Positions 42,890-50,881 of a stretch of 64,000 nucleotides of DNA are shown in pieces. A model generated the notes under the pieces. The model did not search any database, was not told the origin of the DNA, and saw nothing but the letters and a program-made list of their open reading frames with translations. Made by a program: the position numbers and the translations under genes. This DNA comes from Bacteroidaceae bacterium (GTDB taxonomy: Bacteria; Bacteroidota; Bacteroidia; Bacteroidales; Bacteroidaceae). How positions within the stretch are numbered: the first letter of the stretch is position 1; each line of letters begins with the position of its first letter. Location of the stretch: positions 20,666-84,665 of the forward strand of contig JAFXZY010000005.1 of the NCBI GenBank assembly GCA_017541025.1. The letters are read 5' to 3'.

Positions 42890-45669
42890 AAATCAGGTTC
42901 TGTATTATACTTTTATCAATTCTTTCCATGTCGTATTCCCTGTCATATGCTCAGGAAATACCGCATACACCTCGATATTATATTCATCGTGCCGAGGGTT
43001 ATGTAAGTTCCAATGCATGGAATACTGCAAAGCGCGAGATTGATGCAGGATTGAAAGAATATCCGGACGACCCAGATTTGCGTTATCTCAACGGACATTA
43101 TTATTATATCATTGGGGATATGAAAGAGGCTCGTTACAATTTGGTACGAGCTACTCAGACTAATGATTTACATTTTAAGGCCAAACGTATATTGGTTGAC
43201 GTTGAGGACAAACTGGAACACTATTCCAGTGCAATCTGTTACATTAATGAGTTGCTTGAATTTCAGCCATACGATCGTGATCTTTGGCGACGGAAAATCG
43301 GCTTGTACAGAAAACTAAAAAACGATGTTGAAGCTGATGCTGCTTTGACGCGTCTGGCTCACATATATCCTAACGATTCTATTGTTGTAGCTGATGTTAG
43401 AAGGCGTAACCACGAGAATTGGAATAACGTGCTGAAGAAGAGCACCCTCCGTGATGCTGCGGATAATCTGGAGAAATGGATTGACCAAGATCCGAATATG
43501 CGCGAATATTATCTGGAATTGGTAAACACATACGTAAAATTAGGTGAATACGAAAAGGCAATCGGAGCAGCGAATAGAGGACTTCTTAATTTTCCTAATG
43601 ACCCTGAATTAATTAATAAGGTTGTAGGTATTATGACAGACTTAGGTCTCTATACTCAGGCCTTAGCTTTTGTCAAAAGTAAAAATTTAGGTACAAATTT
43701 TTATAATAATCTTCTTCAGGAGGTTGCTGATGATGCCCGCATGCATGACCCTTATGAGGCAAACGGCCGTCTTTATCTTGCTACACATAATCGCGATGCT
43801 TTAAACTATCTGATTAACACTTCACTTACCAGAGGATATTATGATGATGCTCGCCTTTATATTGAGGAAGCCATGAAGTTAGATGGCCGCACCCCTGGTC
43901 TGCTGATGAAACTCTATACTTTGGAAAAAAAATCGGGAAATGAAAAACGCTGTTATAAGATTCTTTCTGAGTTGTATGAACAAAATCCTGAGGACGAAGA
44001 ACTCTCTGAGGCCTATGCCGAAATGATGATGCAACTCTCTGAATATGATTTTAGTACAGAGCAATGGGAGGAAGCCTATCAGCATCTTAGTCGTGTGTTA
44101 GAGTTGCTGCCTGATACGGTTGATTCATGGCCTGCTGCTGTTTCCCGACAGTTAATCGTATTGGGGCATCTGAACCGGCAGGAAGAAGCATATAAACTTT
44201 TTATCAAATCATCTGAGTTGAGTCCCAAGAATCGTCGCAGATTTGCTTCTGCTTATGAGGATTTCGCGGCCAATCGTATAAAATATCTAATCGACGAAGA
44301 ACGTTATGAAGAGGCAATTCATGAAGCAGAGACACTTCTTGAGGTAGTTCCAGGTAGTGAGGTAGCTTTACGTTGTCTGATTAACGTAAATCAGACATTG
44401 AAGCGTGATGAGGAGTTCCGCAGTTATGCTGCAAAGGGGTATGAATTGTATCCCAATACACCGTACTTCGTGGTTAAGCAAGCTGTATCCCTTCAGCAGC
44501 AAGGTAGAGATGTTGATGCTCTGGATTTGCTTTCTCCCCGGAAGCGTTCTGGTAAATTCATTGACCCTCAGATTGTGGCTGCATATTCTGGTCTCAGTCA
44601 TGAATGGGCTAGTCAACTGTTAAAAAATCGCATACCTGACATTGCTATGCAGGTGATAGATTCAGCTTTGGTATTTGATGCTGATAATCGTGACCTACTC
44701 TATGATAAGGGAATAGCCTATGAGTATTTGAAAATGTACCAAAAGGCTTATGAATATCAGAAACGCTACTATAACCCCAGCAATGCAGAACAGGAAGATT
44801 ATTTCCAGCACATGCGTTATCTGGGCTTCAGAGGATGTAGGAACAGGGTGGATGCTTCTTATACCAGCTCTTTCTATGATGCTTATGATGAGACGCTTTC
44901 ATCCATAGCTCACCTTTATTCTCTTGCATCTATTTCTTATTCTCGACTTACTTTGCGTAACACATATACCGGGCAGATAAGCTATAAAGGTATAGATGGC
45001 TATCATATAGCCAAAGAGAATGAGTCGGGTGGACCTGCTTTGGAGTTCATGGCACAATGGGAACATATCTTTAATGCAAAATGGAGCGGAATGGCTAATG
45101 CTTCTGTTTCTACCAAATACTTCAATAGGTTTGGCTTTAATGTGTCTGTATCATATCATGCCCCTAAACGCTGGACACCATCATTACGTGTGGGATACCG
45201 CAGAACACCGCCTACATACCTATATTTAGGTGGTATAAACTGGGGACAGATTGAGAGGAGCGAATACGATTTGTTCCTTATTACACCATCCCTTGAGAAA
45301 TCTTGGGAGCGTTTTAGCTTGACAGGCAATACTGATTTTGCCCTTATGTCTGGCAATTTCTTCTATAACGTCGGACTGAAAGGTAAACTCTATTTCAACA
45401 ATGACAATATATCGTCCGTTTCACTTGTTACAGGTGTTGGTTCATTCCCTGAACTGACATTCTTCGAGCAAACCGCCCTCCGTAATGTATCACATACCAA
45501 TGCCATGGTGGGCTTTGATATACAGTATCTGATTTCACGTCACTTCTGCCTGGGTCTTGCGGGCAATTGGAACACCTATTATAATCCATTTATTAATTCA
45601 GAGGGTATCCTTACCGATTCTTACCGAAATATCTATTCCATAGCACTTCAACTTCATTTAGCTTTTTAA
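42886..45669 (+). CDS. TPR protein with C-terminal outer-membrane barrel (PgaA/YaiO-like exporter)
   Basis: A 927-residue protein with signal peptide (IILLSILSMSYSLSYAQ). Residues about 25-640 are tetratricopeptide-type helical repeats (for example NTAKREIDAGLKEYPDDPDLRYLNGHY, YEKAIGAANRGLLNFPNDPEL); residues about 650-927 are amphipathic strands ending SIALQLHLAF with a terminal phenylalanine, as in YaiO-like barrels. This periplasmic TPR plus barrel plan is that of PgaA, AlgK-AlgE and BcsC, which guide a polymer out of the cell. It overlaps the synthase gene by four bases and precedes a DUF4838-like lipoprotein by two bases. Confidence 0.85.
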   Translation: MKIRFCIILLSILSMSYSLSYAQEIPHTPRYYIHRAEGYVSSNAWNTAKREIDAGLKEYPDDPDLRYLNGHYYYIIGDMKEARYNLVRATQTNDLHFKAKRILVDVEDKLEHYSSAICYINELLEFQPYDRDLWRRKIGLYRKLKNDVEADAALTRLAHIYPNDSIVVADVRRRNHENWNNVLKKSTLRDAADNLEKWIDQDPNMREYYLELVNTYVKLGEYEKAIGAANRGLLNFPNDPELINKVVGIMTDLGLYTQALAFVKSKNLGTNFYNNLLQEVADDARMHDPYEANGRLYLATHNRDALNYLINTSLTRGYYDDARLYIEEAMKLDGRTPGLLMKLYTLEKKSGNEKRCYKILSELYEQNPEDEELSEAYAEMMMQLSEYDFSTEQWEEAYQHLSRVLELLPDTVDSWPAAVSRQLIVLGHLNRQEEAYKLFIKSSELSPKNRRRFASAYEDFAANRIKYLIDEERYEEAIHEAETLLEVVPGSEVALRCLINVNQTLKRDEEFRSYAAKGYELYPNTPYFVVKQAVSLQQQGRDVDALDLLSPRKRSGKFIDPQIVAAYSGLSHEWASQLLKNRIPDIAMQVIDSALVFDADNRDLLYDKGIAYEYLKMYQKAYEYQKRYYNPSNAEQEDYFQHMRYLGFRGCRNRVDASYTSSFYDAYDETLSSIAHLYSLASISYSRLTLRNTYTGQISYKGIDGYHIAKENESGGPALEFMAQWEHIFNAKWSGMANASVSTKYFNRFGFNVSVSYHAPKRWTPSLRVGYRRTPPTYLYLGGINWGQIERSEYDLFLITPSLEKSWERFSLTGNTDFALMSGNFFYNVGLKGKLYFNNDNISSVSLVTGVGSFPELTFFEQTALRNVSHTNAMVGFDIQYLISRHFCLGLAGNWNTYYNPFINSEGILTDSYRNIYSIALQLHLAF

Positions 45670-45671
45670 CC

Positions 45672-47420
45672 ATGAAAACTATTGTATCTTCACATAGGAT
45701 GATAAAGCATTGCATAAAAGGCATAATGCTTTTCTCTGCAATGTTACTTGTTGGCTGTACCGAGAAAAATCAGTCCATAGGTACATCTTCGTTTGATTAC
45801 CGCGAGGTCTATCTACCAGAGTTAACCAGCGATGTATATATACCGTTGAGTCTTAACTGTATAGACCGTGACTGGGGTATTTGGGGACACAATCTCTCTG
45901 TAGTACTTCCCGAGAAACCTTCTTCCAGCGTTTTTGCCAAGAGTGGTAGTGGTGTGGACCATAGCCAATTATGCTTCACGTCCGATGCGCTGTATAAATA
46001 CATCTGTAAATTTATAAAGGATAATTACAGAAAGGGTGACCCTATGCGTTTTGCTATCCTTCCTAATGATAATAATGTAGTTTGCCTGTGTAACCGTTGT
46101 GTAAAAGCTGGTAATACAGAGGAAGATGCTTCTGGGGCCGTTTACTATATGTTGGAACGTTTAGCTAATGAATTCCCCAAGCATTTCTTTTTTGCCTCTT
46201 ATTATAGGACCACATGCAGTCTTCCTAAGGAACCGCTTCCTGATAATGCCGGAATTCTTATCAGTGCTATTGACTTCCCACTTTCTACTTCCTATACAGC
46301 CCAAGAAGCTGACTTTTTGGACTTGCTGAATCAATGGTCTTCTTATACAAAACATGTTTACGTATGGGACTATATCAACAATTTCGATGACTATTTTACT
46401 CCTTTCCCCATTCTCTGTATCTTCCAGCATCGTCTCCGTTTATATGCTGAGGCTGGCGTAAAAGGAATCTTTTTGAACGGAAGCGGTCATGATTATAGCA
46501 CTTTATACGGACTTAAGATACATGTCATGGCGTTATTGCTTTCTAATCCTGATGCTGATTGGCGTCCAAAGCTGAGGGAGTTCTGTAGGAAGTATTATCC
46601 TGTGACGGGCGATGTTCTGTGCGACTTCGTGGTTAAGCAAGAAAATATGGTGGAGAAACAGGGAGATATACTTTCATTATATGAAGGCGTTCCAAAAGCA
46701 GTTAAGACTTATCTTCCCGCTGAAGATTTCATCAAATTTCACAACAAGCTCATTTCTCTTTTGCCAAAAACCAAGGACAGAGAACATCAGAGTATCGAGA
46801 AATTGTGCCGAGCTTTAATGTTCACCCACCTGGAACTGAATCGTATGGCTTCTGATACTATAGGATGTAAATGGATGCTTGATGAATTTGAGAAACTCAA
46901 CGATATTGACATTGTTGCATATAGCGAAGCCGGCGGAACTATTGATAACTACGTGGCTGATTACCGATATATGCTTCGTAAGGCTGATGAGACATGGGGA
47001 AAGAACTTATTGAAAGGTGTCAGACTGACACCATTGACAGCCTTAGACGAGGATTATAATGATATATCTATCCTCACTGACGGTCTCTTGGGTATTCCTT
47101 CATGTTACCATAGTGGACATATGCTCTCATCAGCATCTTCTGCACTACGCATTTCCATTCCTAATATTCATGGAATGAAACGCTTACGAGTTAATATGAC
47201 AAAGAATTCTATTTATCATATTGAATTCCCCCTCAATGTATCGCTCTCATGTGGTGGACATATAATAGGTAGTGTTGAGCCCGTTTCCATTCCTGGTAAT
47301 ATTCATAGGGCTGTTGCAGATTTTGATATCCCATCTTTTTGTAAGGATGCACTCATACTCTCTGTATATAGAGACCAGTCGGAACGAACCATGGCATTAG
47401 ATGAGATAGAAGGATTTTAG
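45672..47420 (+). CDS. DUF4838-like lipoprotein of the exopolysaccharide operon
   Basis: A 582-residue lipoprotein (lipobox LLVGC, Cys near residue 29). The body resembles DUF4838, a TIM-barrel-like domain related to glycosidases: a cysteine cluster VCLCNRCVKAG near residue 140, YYMLERLANEFPKHFFFASYY near 160, VYVWDYINNFDDYF near 235 and GVKGIFLNGSGHDYS near 265. The last 120 residues are beta-rich. In pga systems PgaB, also a lipoprotein, deacetylates and cleaves the nascent polymer; this protein sits in the same place and may modify or trim the chain, but catalytic residues are not assigned. It starts two bases after the exporter gene. Confidence 0.7.
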   Translation: MKTIVSSHRMIKHCIKGIMLFSAMLLVGCTEKNQSIGTSSFDYREVYLPELTSDVYIPLSLNCIDRDWGIWGHNLSVVLPEKPSSSVFAKSGSGVDHSQLCFTSDALYKYICKFIKDNYRKGDPMRFAILPNDNNVVCLCNRCVKAGNTEEDASGAVYYMLERLANEFPKHFFFASYYRTTCSLPKEPLPDNAGILISAIDFPLSTSYTAQEADFLDLLNQWSSYTKHVYVWDYINNFDDYFTPFPILCIFQHRLRLYAEAGVKGIFLNGSGHDYSTLYGLKIHVMALLLSNPDADWRPKLREFCRKYYPVTGDVLCDFVVKQENMVEKQGDILSLYEGVPKAVKTYLPAEDFIKFHNKLISLLPKTKDREHQSIEKLCRALMFTHLELNRMASDTIGCKWMLDEFEKLNDIDIVAYSEAGGTIDNYVADYRYMLRKADETWGKNLLKGVRLTPLTALDEDYNDISILTDGLLGIPSCYHSGHMLSSASSALRISIPNIHGMKRLRVNMTKNSIYHIEFPLNVSLSCGGHIIGSVEPVSIPGNIHRAVADFDIPSFCKDALILSVYRDQSERTMALDEIEGF

Positions 47421-47477
47421 GTGTCTTTTTTCTGTGATTTTTGAAGTTTAATAATATATTTAATAAAAACATTATTA

Positions 47478-48071
47478 GTGAGAACAAATAAGCATCATAT
47501 ATTGCAAATGCTAAAGTTTATGGGGTTTATTGCTTCAATGTGCTTTTTGTATTCGTGCGAAAAACAATTGAAGCCTGCTAGTTTTATTCTAGTGGACCCT
47601 GTAAGACATTATTATCCTGTAATTCAAGGTGAAATGATGTCTATTAGCTACGAATTAGAGAATACATCTGATAACCCGCTTTTTATTCAGGAGGTGCAGA
47701 CAACATGCGGATGTCTTGTTCCGAGAGATGAGCTTCCCATTGTAGTGCTTCCTCATAAGATTGGTTTTATTGATCTTACCTTTAACACTATTAAGAATAC
47801 TGGGTATGTAAGTCATTACATATACTGTTATGGCAATTTCCAAGATTCTACTTGCATTGAAATGTCCTTTGACACGAATGTCGTTCCTCGTGCCGATTAT
47901 GTAAGAGATTATGAACAGTTATGGCATGAACAGACTGATGGTATGAAGTCAATGCGTGATTTTGTTGATGGCATGCCAGGACAGAAAGGTTATTATACTG
48001 AAACTGGTATCTCTCCGCGTACTACACGTAAAGAAGCCGTACAGGAAGAAGTGGATGAAGTAGCTCCGTAA
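47478..48071 (+). CDS. DUF1573 lipoprotein
   Basis: A 197-residue lipoprotein (FLYSC lipobox). The start is GTG 47478, but ATG 47508 would also give a signal peptide, so the first ten residues are uncertain. Residues about 35-135 form an Ig-like DUF1573 domain with the typical YELENTSDNPLFIQEVQTTCGC and later FIDLTFNTIKNTGYVSHYIYCYGN; the TTCGC motif is characteristic. The acidic C-terminus (QEEVDEVAP) is probably flexible. DUF1573 proteins are common in Bacteroidetes and of unknown role. It is 57 bases after the DUF4838-like gene, the last member of the operon, and is followed by a terminator. Confidence 0.85.
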   Translation: MRTNKHHILQMLKFMGFIASMCFLYSCEKQLKPASFILVDPVRHYYPVIQGEMMSISYELENTSDNPLFIQEVQTTCGCLVPRDELPIVVLPHKIGFIDLTFNTIKNTGYVSHYIYCYGNFQDSTCIEMSFDTNVVPRADYVRDYEQLWHEQTDGMKSMRDFVDGMPGQKGYYTETGISPRTTRKEAVQEEVDEVAP

Positions 48072-48083
48072 TAAAATCTAATC

Positions 48084-48119
48084 AAAAAGCCTTTCTGCCT
48101 CACCGTTGAGAGGCTTTTT
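48084..48119. terminator. Terminator after the exopolysaccharide operon
   Basis: AAAAAGCCT (48084-48092) pairs with AGGCTTTTT (48111-48119). The T-run on the plus strand ends the operon; the A-run on the other side makes it workable in both directions. Confidence 0.8.
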
Positions 48120-48215
48120 ATATGTCTGCTGCTGTCTACATTACTGTTTTCATTTTTCTGACTAAATAGAAGAAAAAGGAAGAGGCAGATGTTTTAAGTG
48201 CCTTTTATGATATGC

Positions 48216-48265
48216 AAAAAAACTGGCCCGAGCCAATGTCCTATTTGGCTCGAGCCAGCTTTTTT
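48216..48265. terminator. Strong bidirectional hairpin
   Basis: CTGGCCCGAGCCAA (48223-48236) pairs with TTGGCTCGAGCCAG (48245-48258) with one mismatch, flanked by A7 before and T6 after (48260-48265). It is a second terminator 100 bases beyond the first with no gene between them; either a back-up or the end of a short RNA. Confidence 0.6.
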
Positions 48266-48303
48266 ATGGTCTTTTAGTGACGAAAAAATCTCATCACCCA
48301 CTA

Positions 48304-48339
48304 AAAAGAGGATGTGGCAAAATTGTAATATCCTCTTTT
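48304..48339 (-). terminator. Terminator of the metalloprotease gene
   Basis: AAAAGAGGAT (48304-48313) and ATCCTCTTTT (48330-48339) form a 10-pair stem five bases after the stop at 48344; the minus strand ends in a T-run. Confidence 0.75.
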
Positions 48340-48343
48340 CTTA

Positions 48344-50767
48344 TTACTTCCAAACCAGCAGACGTCCTATCTGGTCGTAGATGCTTGACCAGTGAGCACG
48401 GCTTTCAGCATCGGGAGCAGAAGTAGAAGCTGTCTTTGATTTCTTCTGTAGTTGCTGCAGAGTATAAAGAACTGCAGGATGTATCTTCTGGTTCCCATTT
48501 CCAAAGGCGCGGCTCAGATGGAAGAGCATGTTGTTTTGCAGGGCAATACGATAGGGAGTAACTTTTTTGTTGTTGTCTAACTCCGTAAATACAAGCTTGC
48601 TCAAATCTGTAAGATACTGCTGAGGATTATACAAGTTGTTCAGCGCGTCCAAACGGTTCATCAGTCCAGTTACTGCACTTTCGCCAATAGAGTTGGTTAG
48701 GGATTGTGGGTCTGTGGTAAGACGCTTAGCATAGGATACTTCACGCAACCAAATGGGTTCGTGCAGGAATTGCTCGTCAATAAACTTCAGTGCAGCCTTC
48801 TGCTTGCTGAGTGGTTGGGGGTCATAAACATCTCCACCCATGCCTTGTGTCTTAGGCTCTACCAAATAGCCTCCAATGTTACGGGTTACATGCCCACAGT
48901 ATCGCATCAGTTGGGTGCGAATCTGGTTGTACATGGTTCTAATGTTTTCATCGTAGATATCTTTCTCGTCATCAAGTGTATAACGACGCAGGTTATCAGC
49001 CAGACGTTTTAGATTCATAATACCGTAGTAGCTGGCCTTAACAGGGTCATCACCTAAGTCTTCTGTCTGACGGCGTGGGTCTATATATATGCCTTCGCCA
49101 TCTCCCCACCATAGACGGCGGTTCTTGAGTGACTCTAAAACCATAGGCTCCAACATCTTATGATCCTGCAATTCGTTCTGAGCATCCAGCATGGGCTTGT
49201 ATCCCCATGTGATGGCCCACTTGTCATAATCTCCAATGCGGGGGAAGATACCTATGCGCGATACTCCATCTTCAGGCTGTGCCACGTAGTTAAAACGGGC
49301 ATAGTCCATAATGCTGGGGGTGTGGCCGTGTGCCTCCACCCATGCCTTGTTGCGCAGGCTATCTACAGGTACGGTACTTGAACTTCCGAAGTTGTGACGC
49401 AGGCCCAAAGTGTGACCTACTTCATGTGAACTGACAAATCGGATAAGCTGACCCATCAATTCTTCATCGTAGTTCATCTTCTGAGCAGCCTCATCAATGG
49501 AACTTGCCTGAATCATATACCAGTCATGTACCAATGCCATTACATTATGATACCAACAGATGTGACTTTCTATGATTTCGCCTGTTCTTGGGTCGTGAAC
49601 ATTGGGACCATAAGCGTTTTCGATGGGGCTAGCCAGATATCGGATACAGCTGAATCGGGCATCTTCCATGCTCATTGTCGAGTCGTTCTCAGGCCATTCT
49701 TCAGTTCTGATAGCGTTCTTGAATCCGGCTTTCTCGAAGGCAGCCTGCCAGTCGTTTACACCCATAATCAAATACTTACGCCATTGCTTAGGTGTTGCAG
49801 GGTCTATGTAGTAAACTATAGGCTTGATGGGTTCTACCAGTTCACCACGACGCATCTTCTCAACATCTTCTGGACGAGGCTCCAAGCACCAGCGCGTAAT
49901 AAAAGTCTTACTTTCCACACGTTGCTGATCATCAGTATAGCTGGTAAAGCGGTCGGTAAAGAAACCTACACGTGGGTCGTAATATCTACGCATCATTGGC
50001 TTCTCGGGTAAGAGTACAAAGCTGATGTTTAGTCCGATGGTAACCTTTCCCGTATATCTGGCAGAGGGTAGGGCTGTGCCATTGGTGGCAAATGTCTTAA
50101 CAGTGCGAACCTCTGTATTCATAGGGAACGATTTAATGTCTTCTATGTAACTCATATCGGGTATCAAACCCTGAAGTTCATATTGTTTCTTGGCGTTCTG
50201 GGGCAATGCTATTGCTGCGTTGTCCTGGTTGAAGAACTGCGTAACCTTGATTTTGTATTTCCCATCTTTGTGGCTCTCTATTTTGAATGAACCTATGATA
50301 GGATTCTCGTTGCTGATGGTAATGGCACGACTAATGTTGTCTGTACTATCTGCAACATTAATAATAAGGTTTGCGCGTAAAAGAAGCTGTTCATCAACAC
50401 CTTTCTGGAAATATACGGTTTGTTCGTTTACTTGCTCTCCTCCGAATTTGCCGCTTCCTGCAGGCGTACTGGTGAATCGTGTGGTAGTTAAAAACTGCCT
50501 ACCTAAGAGGCTGTCGGGAATATGAAAGAACCAGTCATTCTTTTCCTTTGTTACATGAAAAATGCCGTCCCTGTCTATAGATGGCTTCTCAACTTTAACG
50601 GTGTCTTTAGGCGATGCCTCAGGCTGTCCTTTCTTACTTTTCTTACTTGGCTTCTTGGGCTGTGTTGTTTGCTCAGTCTTGGCTTTCTCTTTCTTTTCCC
50701 TTGCCATTGCTGGTATCGTAGTCAGCAATGATGCAGCAAACAAGATGCTTAATACTTTAATGTTCAT
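48344..50767 (-). CDS. Zinc-dependent metalloprotease (DUF5117/DUF4953 type)
   Basis: An 807-residue exported metallopeptidase. A signal peptide (LFAASLLTTIPAMA) is followed by a Lys-rich linker (residues 23-60), an N-terminal DUF5117/5118-like beta region and the metzincin zinc motif HEVGHTLGLRH at H448, E449, H452, H458; the Met-turn region SIMDYARF follows. The C-terminal part (about 520-807) is DUF4953-like. Such proteins are frequent in Bacteroidetes but poorly characterised; the substrate may be a cell-surface or host protein. It stands alone, between its own terminator (48304-48339) and a -7 box at 50810-50817. Confidence 0.9.
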   Translation of the reverse strand: MNIKVLSILFAASLLTTIPAMAREKKEKAKTEQTTQPKKPSKKSKKGQPEASPKDTVKVEKPSIDRDGIFHVTKEKNDWFFHIPDSLLGRQFLTTTRFTSTPAGSGKFGGEQVNEQTVYFQKGVDEQLLLRANLIINVADSTDNISRAITISNENPIIGSFKIESHKDGKYKIKVTQFFNQDNAAIALPQNAKKQYELQGLIPDMSYIEDIKSFPMNTEVRTVKTFATNGTALPSARYTGKVTIGLNISFVLLPEKPMMRRYYDPRVGFFTDRFTSYTDDQQRVESKTFITRWCLEPRPEDVEKMRRGELVEPIKPIVYYIDPATPKQWRKYLIMGVNDWQAAFEKAGFKNAIRTEEWPENDSTMSMEDARFSCIRYLASPIENAYGPNVHDPRTGEIIESHICWYHNVMALVHDWYMIQASSIDEAAQKMNYDEELMGQLIRFVSSHEVGHTLGLRHNFGSSSTVPVDSLRNKAWVEAHGHTPSIMDYARFNYVAQPEDGVSRIGIFPRIGDYDKWAITWGYKPMLDAQNELQDHKMLEPMVLESLKNRRLWWGDGEGIYIDPRRQTEDLGDDPVKASYYGIMNLKRLADNLRRYTLDDEKDIYDENIRTMYNQIRTQLMRYCGHVTRNIGGYLVEPKTQGMGGDVYDPQPLSKQKAALKFIDEQFLHEPIWLREVSYAKRLTTDPQSLTNSIGESAVTGLMNRLDALNNLYNPQQYLTDLSKLVFTELDNNKKVTPYRIALQNNMLFHLSRAFGNGNQKIHPAVLYTLQQLQKKSKTASTSAPDAESRAHWSSIYDQIGRLLVWK

Positions 50768-50809
50768 TTCTTTTGTATTATTTGATTAATCATTTTATTC
50801 TTTTGACGT

Positions 50810-50817
50810 CAAAATTA
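50810..50817 (-). promoter_or_regulatory. -7 box of the metalloprotease gene
   Basis: Minus strand TAATTTTG, 42 bases ahead of the ATG at 50767. The -33 element is not clear. Confidence 0.4.
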
Positions 50818-50861
50818 CATATTTATTACGAAATGTATGTTTATTTTTGAATATTTATGTG

Positions 50862-50869
50862 TAATTTTG
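50862..50869 (+). promoter_or_regulatory. -7 box of uvrB
   Basis: TAATTTTG lies 12 bases before the uvrB ATG at 50882, so the message would have a very short leader. The -33 spacing is not met, so the call is tentative. Confidence 0.35.
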
Positions 50870-50881
50870 TATTCTATTAAC

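Noticed and set aside
48198-48380. A 60-residue open frame in the gap before the metalloprotease
   Set aside because: It runs through two hairpins and into the opposite-strand gene, with no protein-like composition or start signal.
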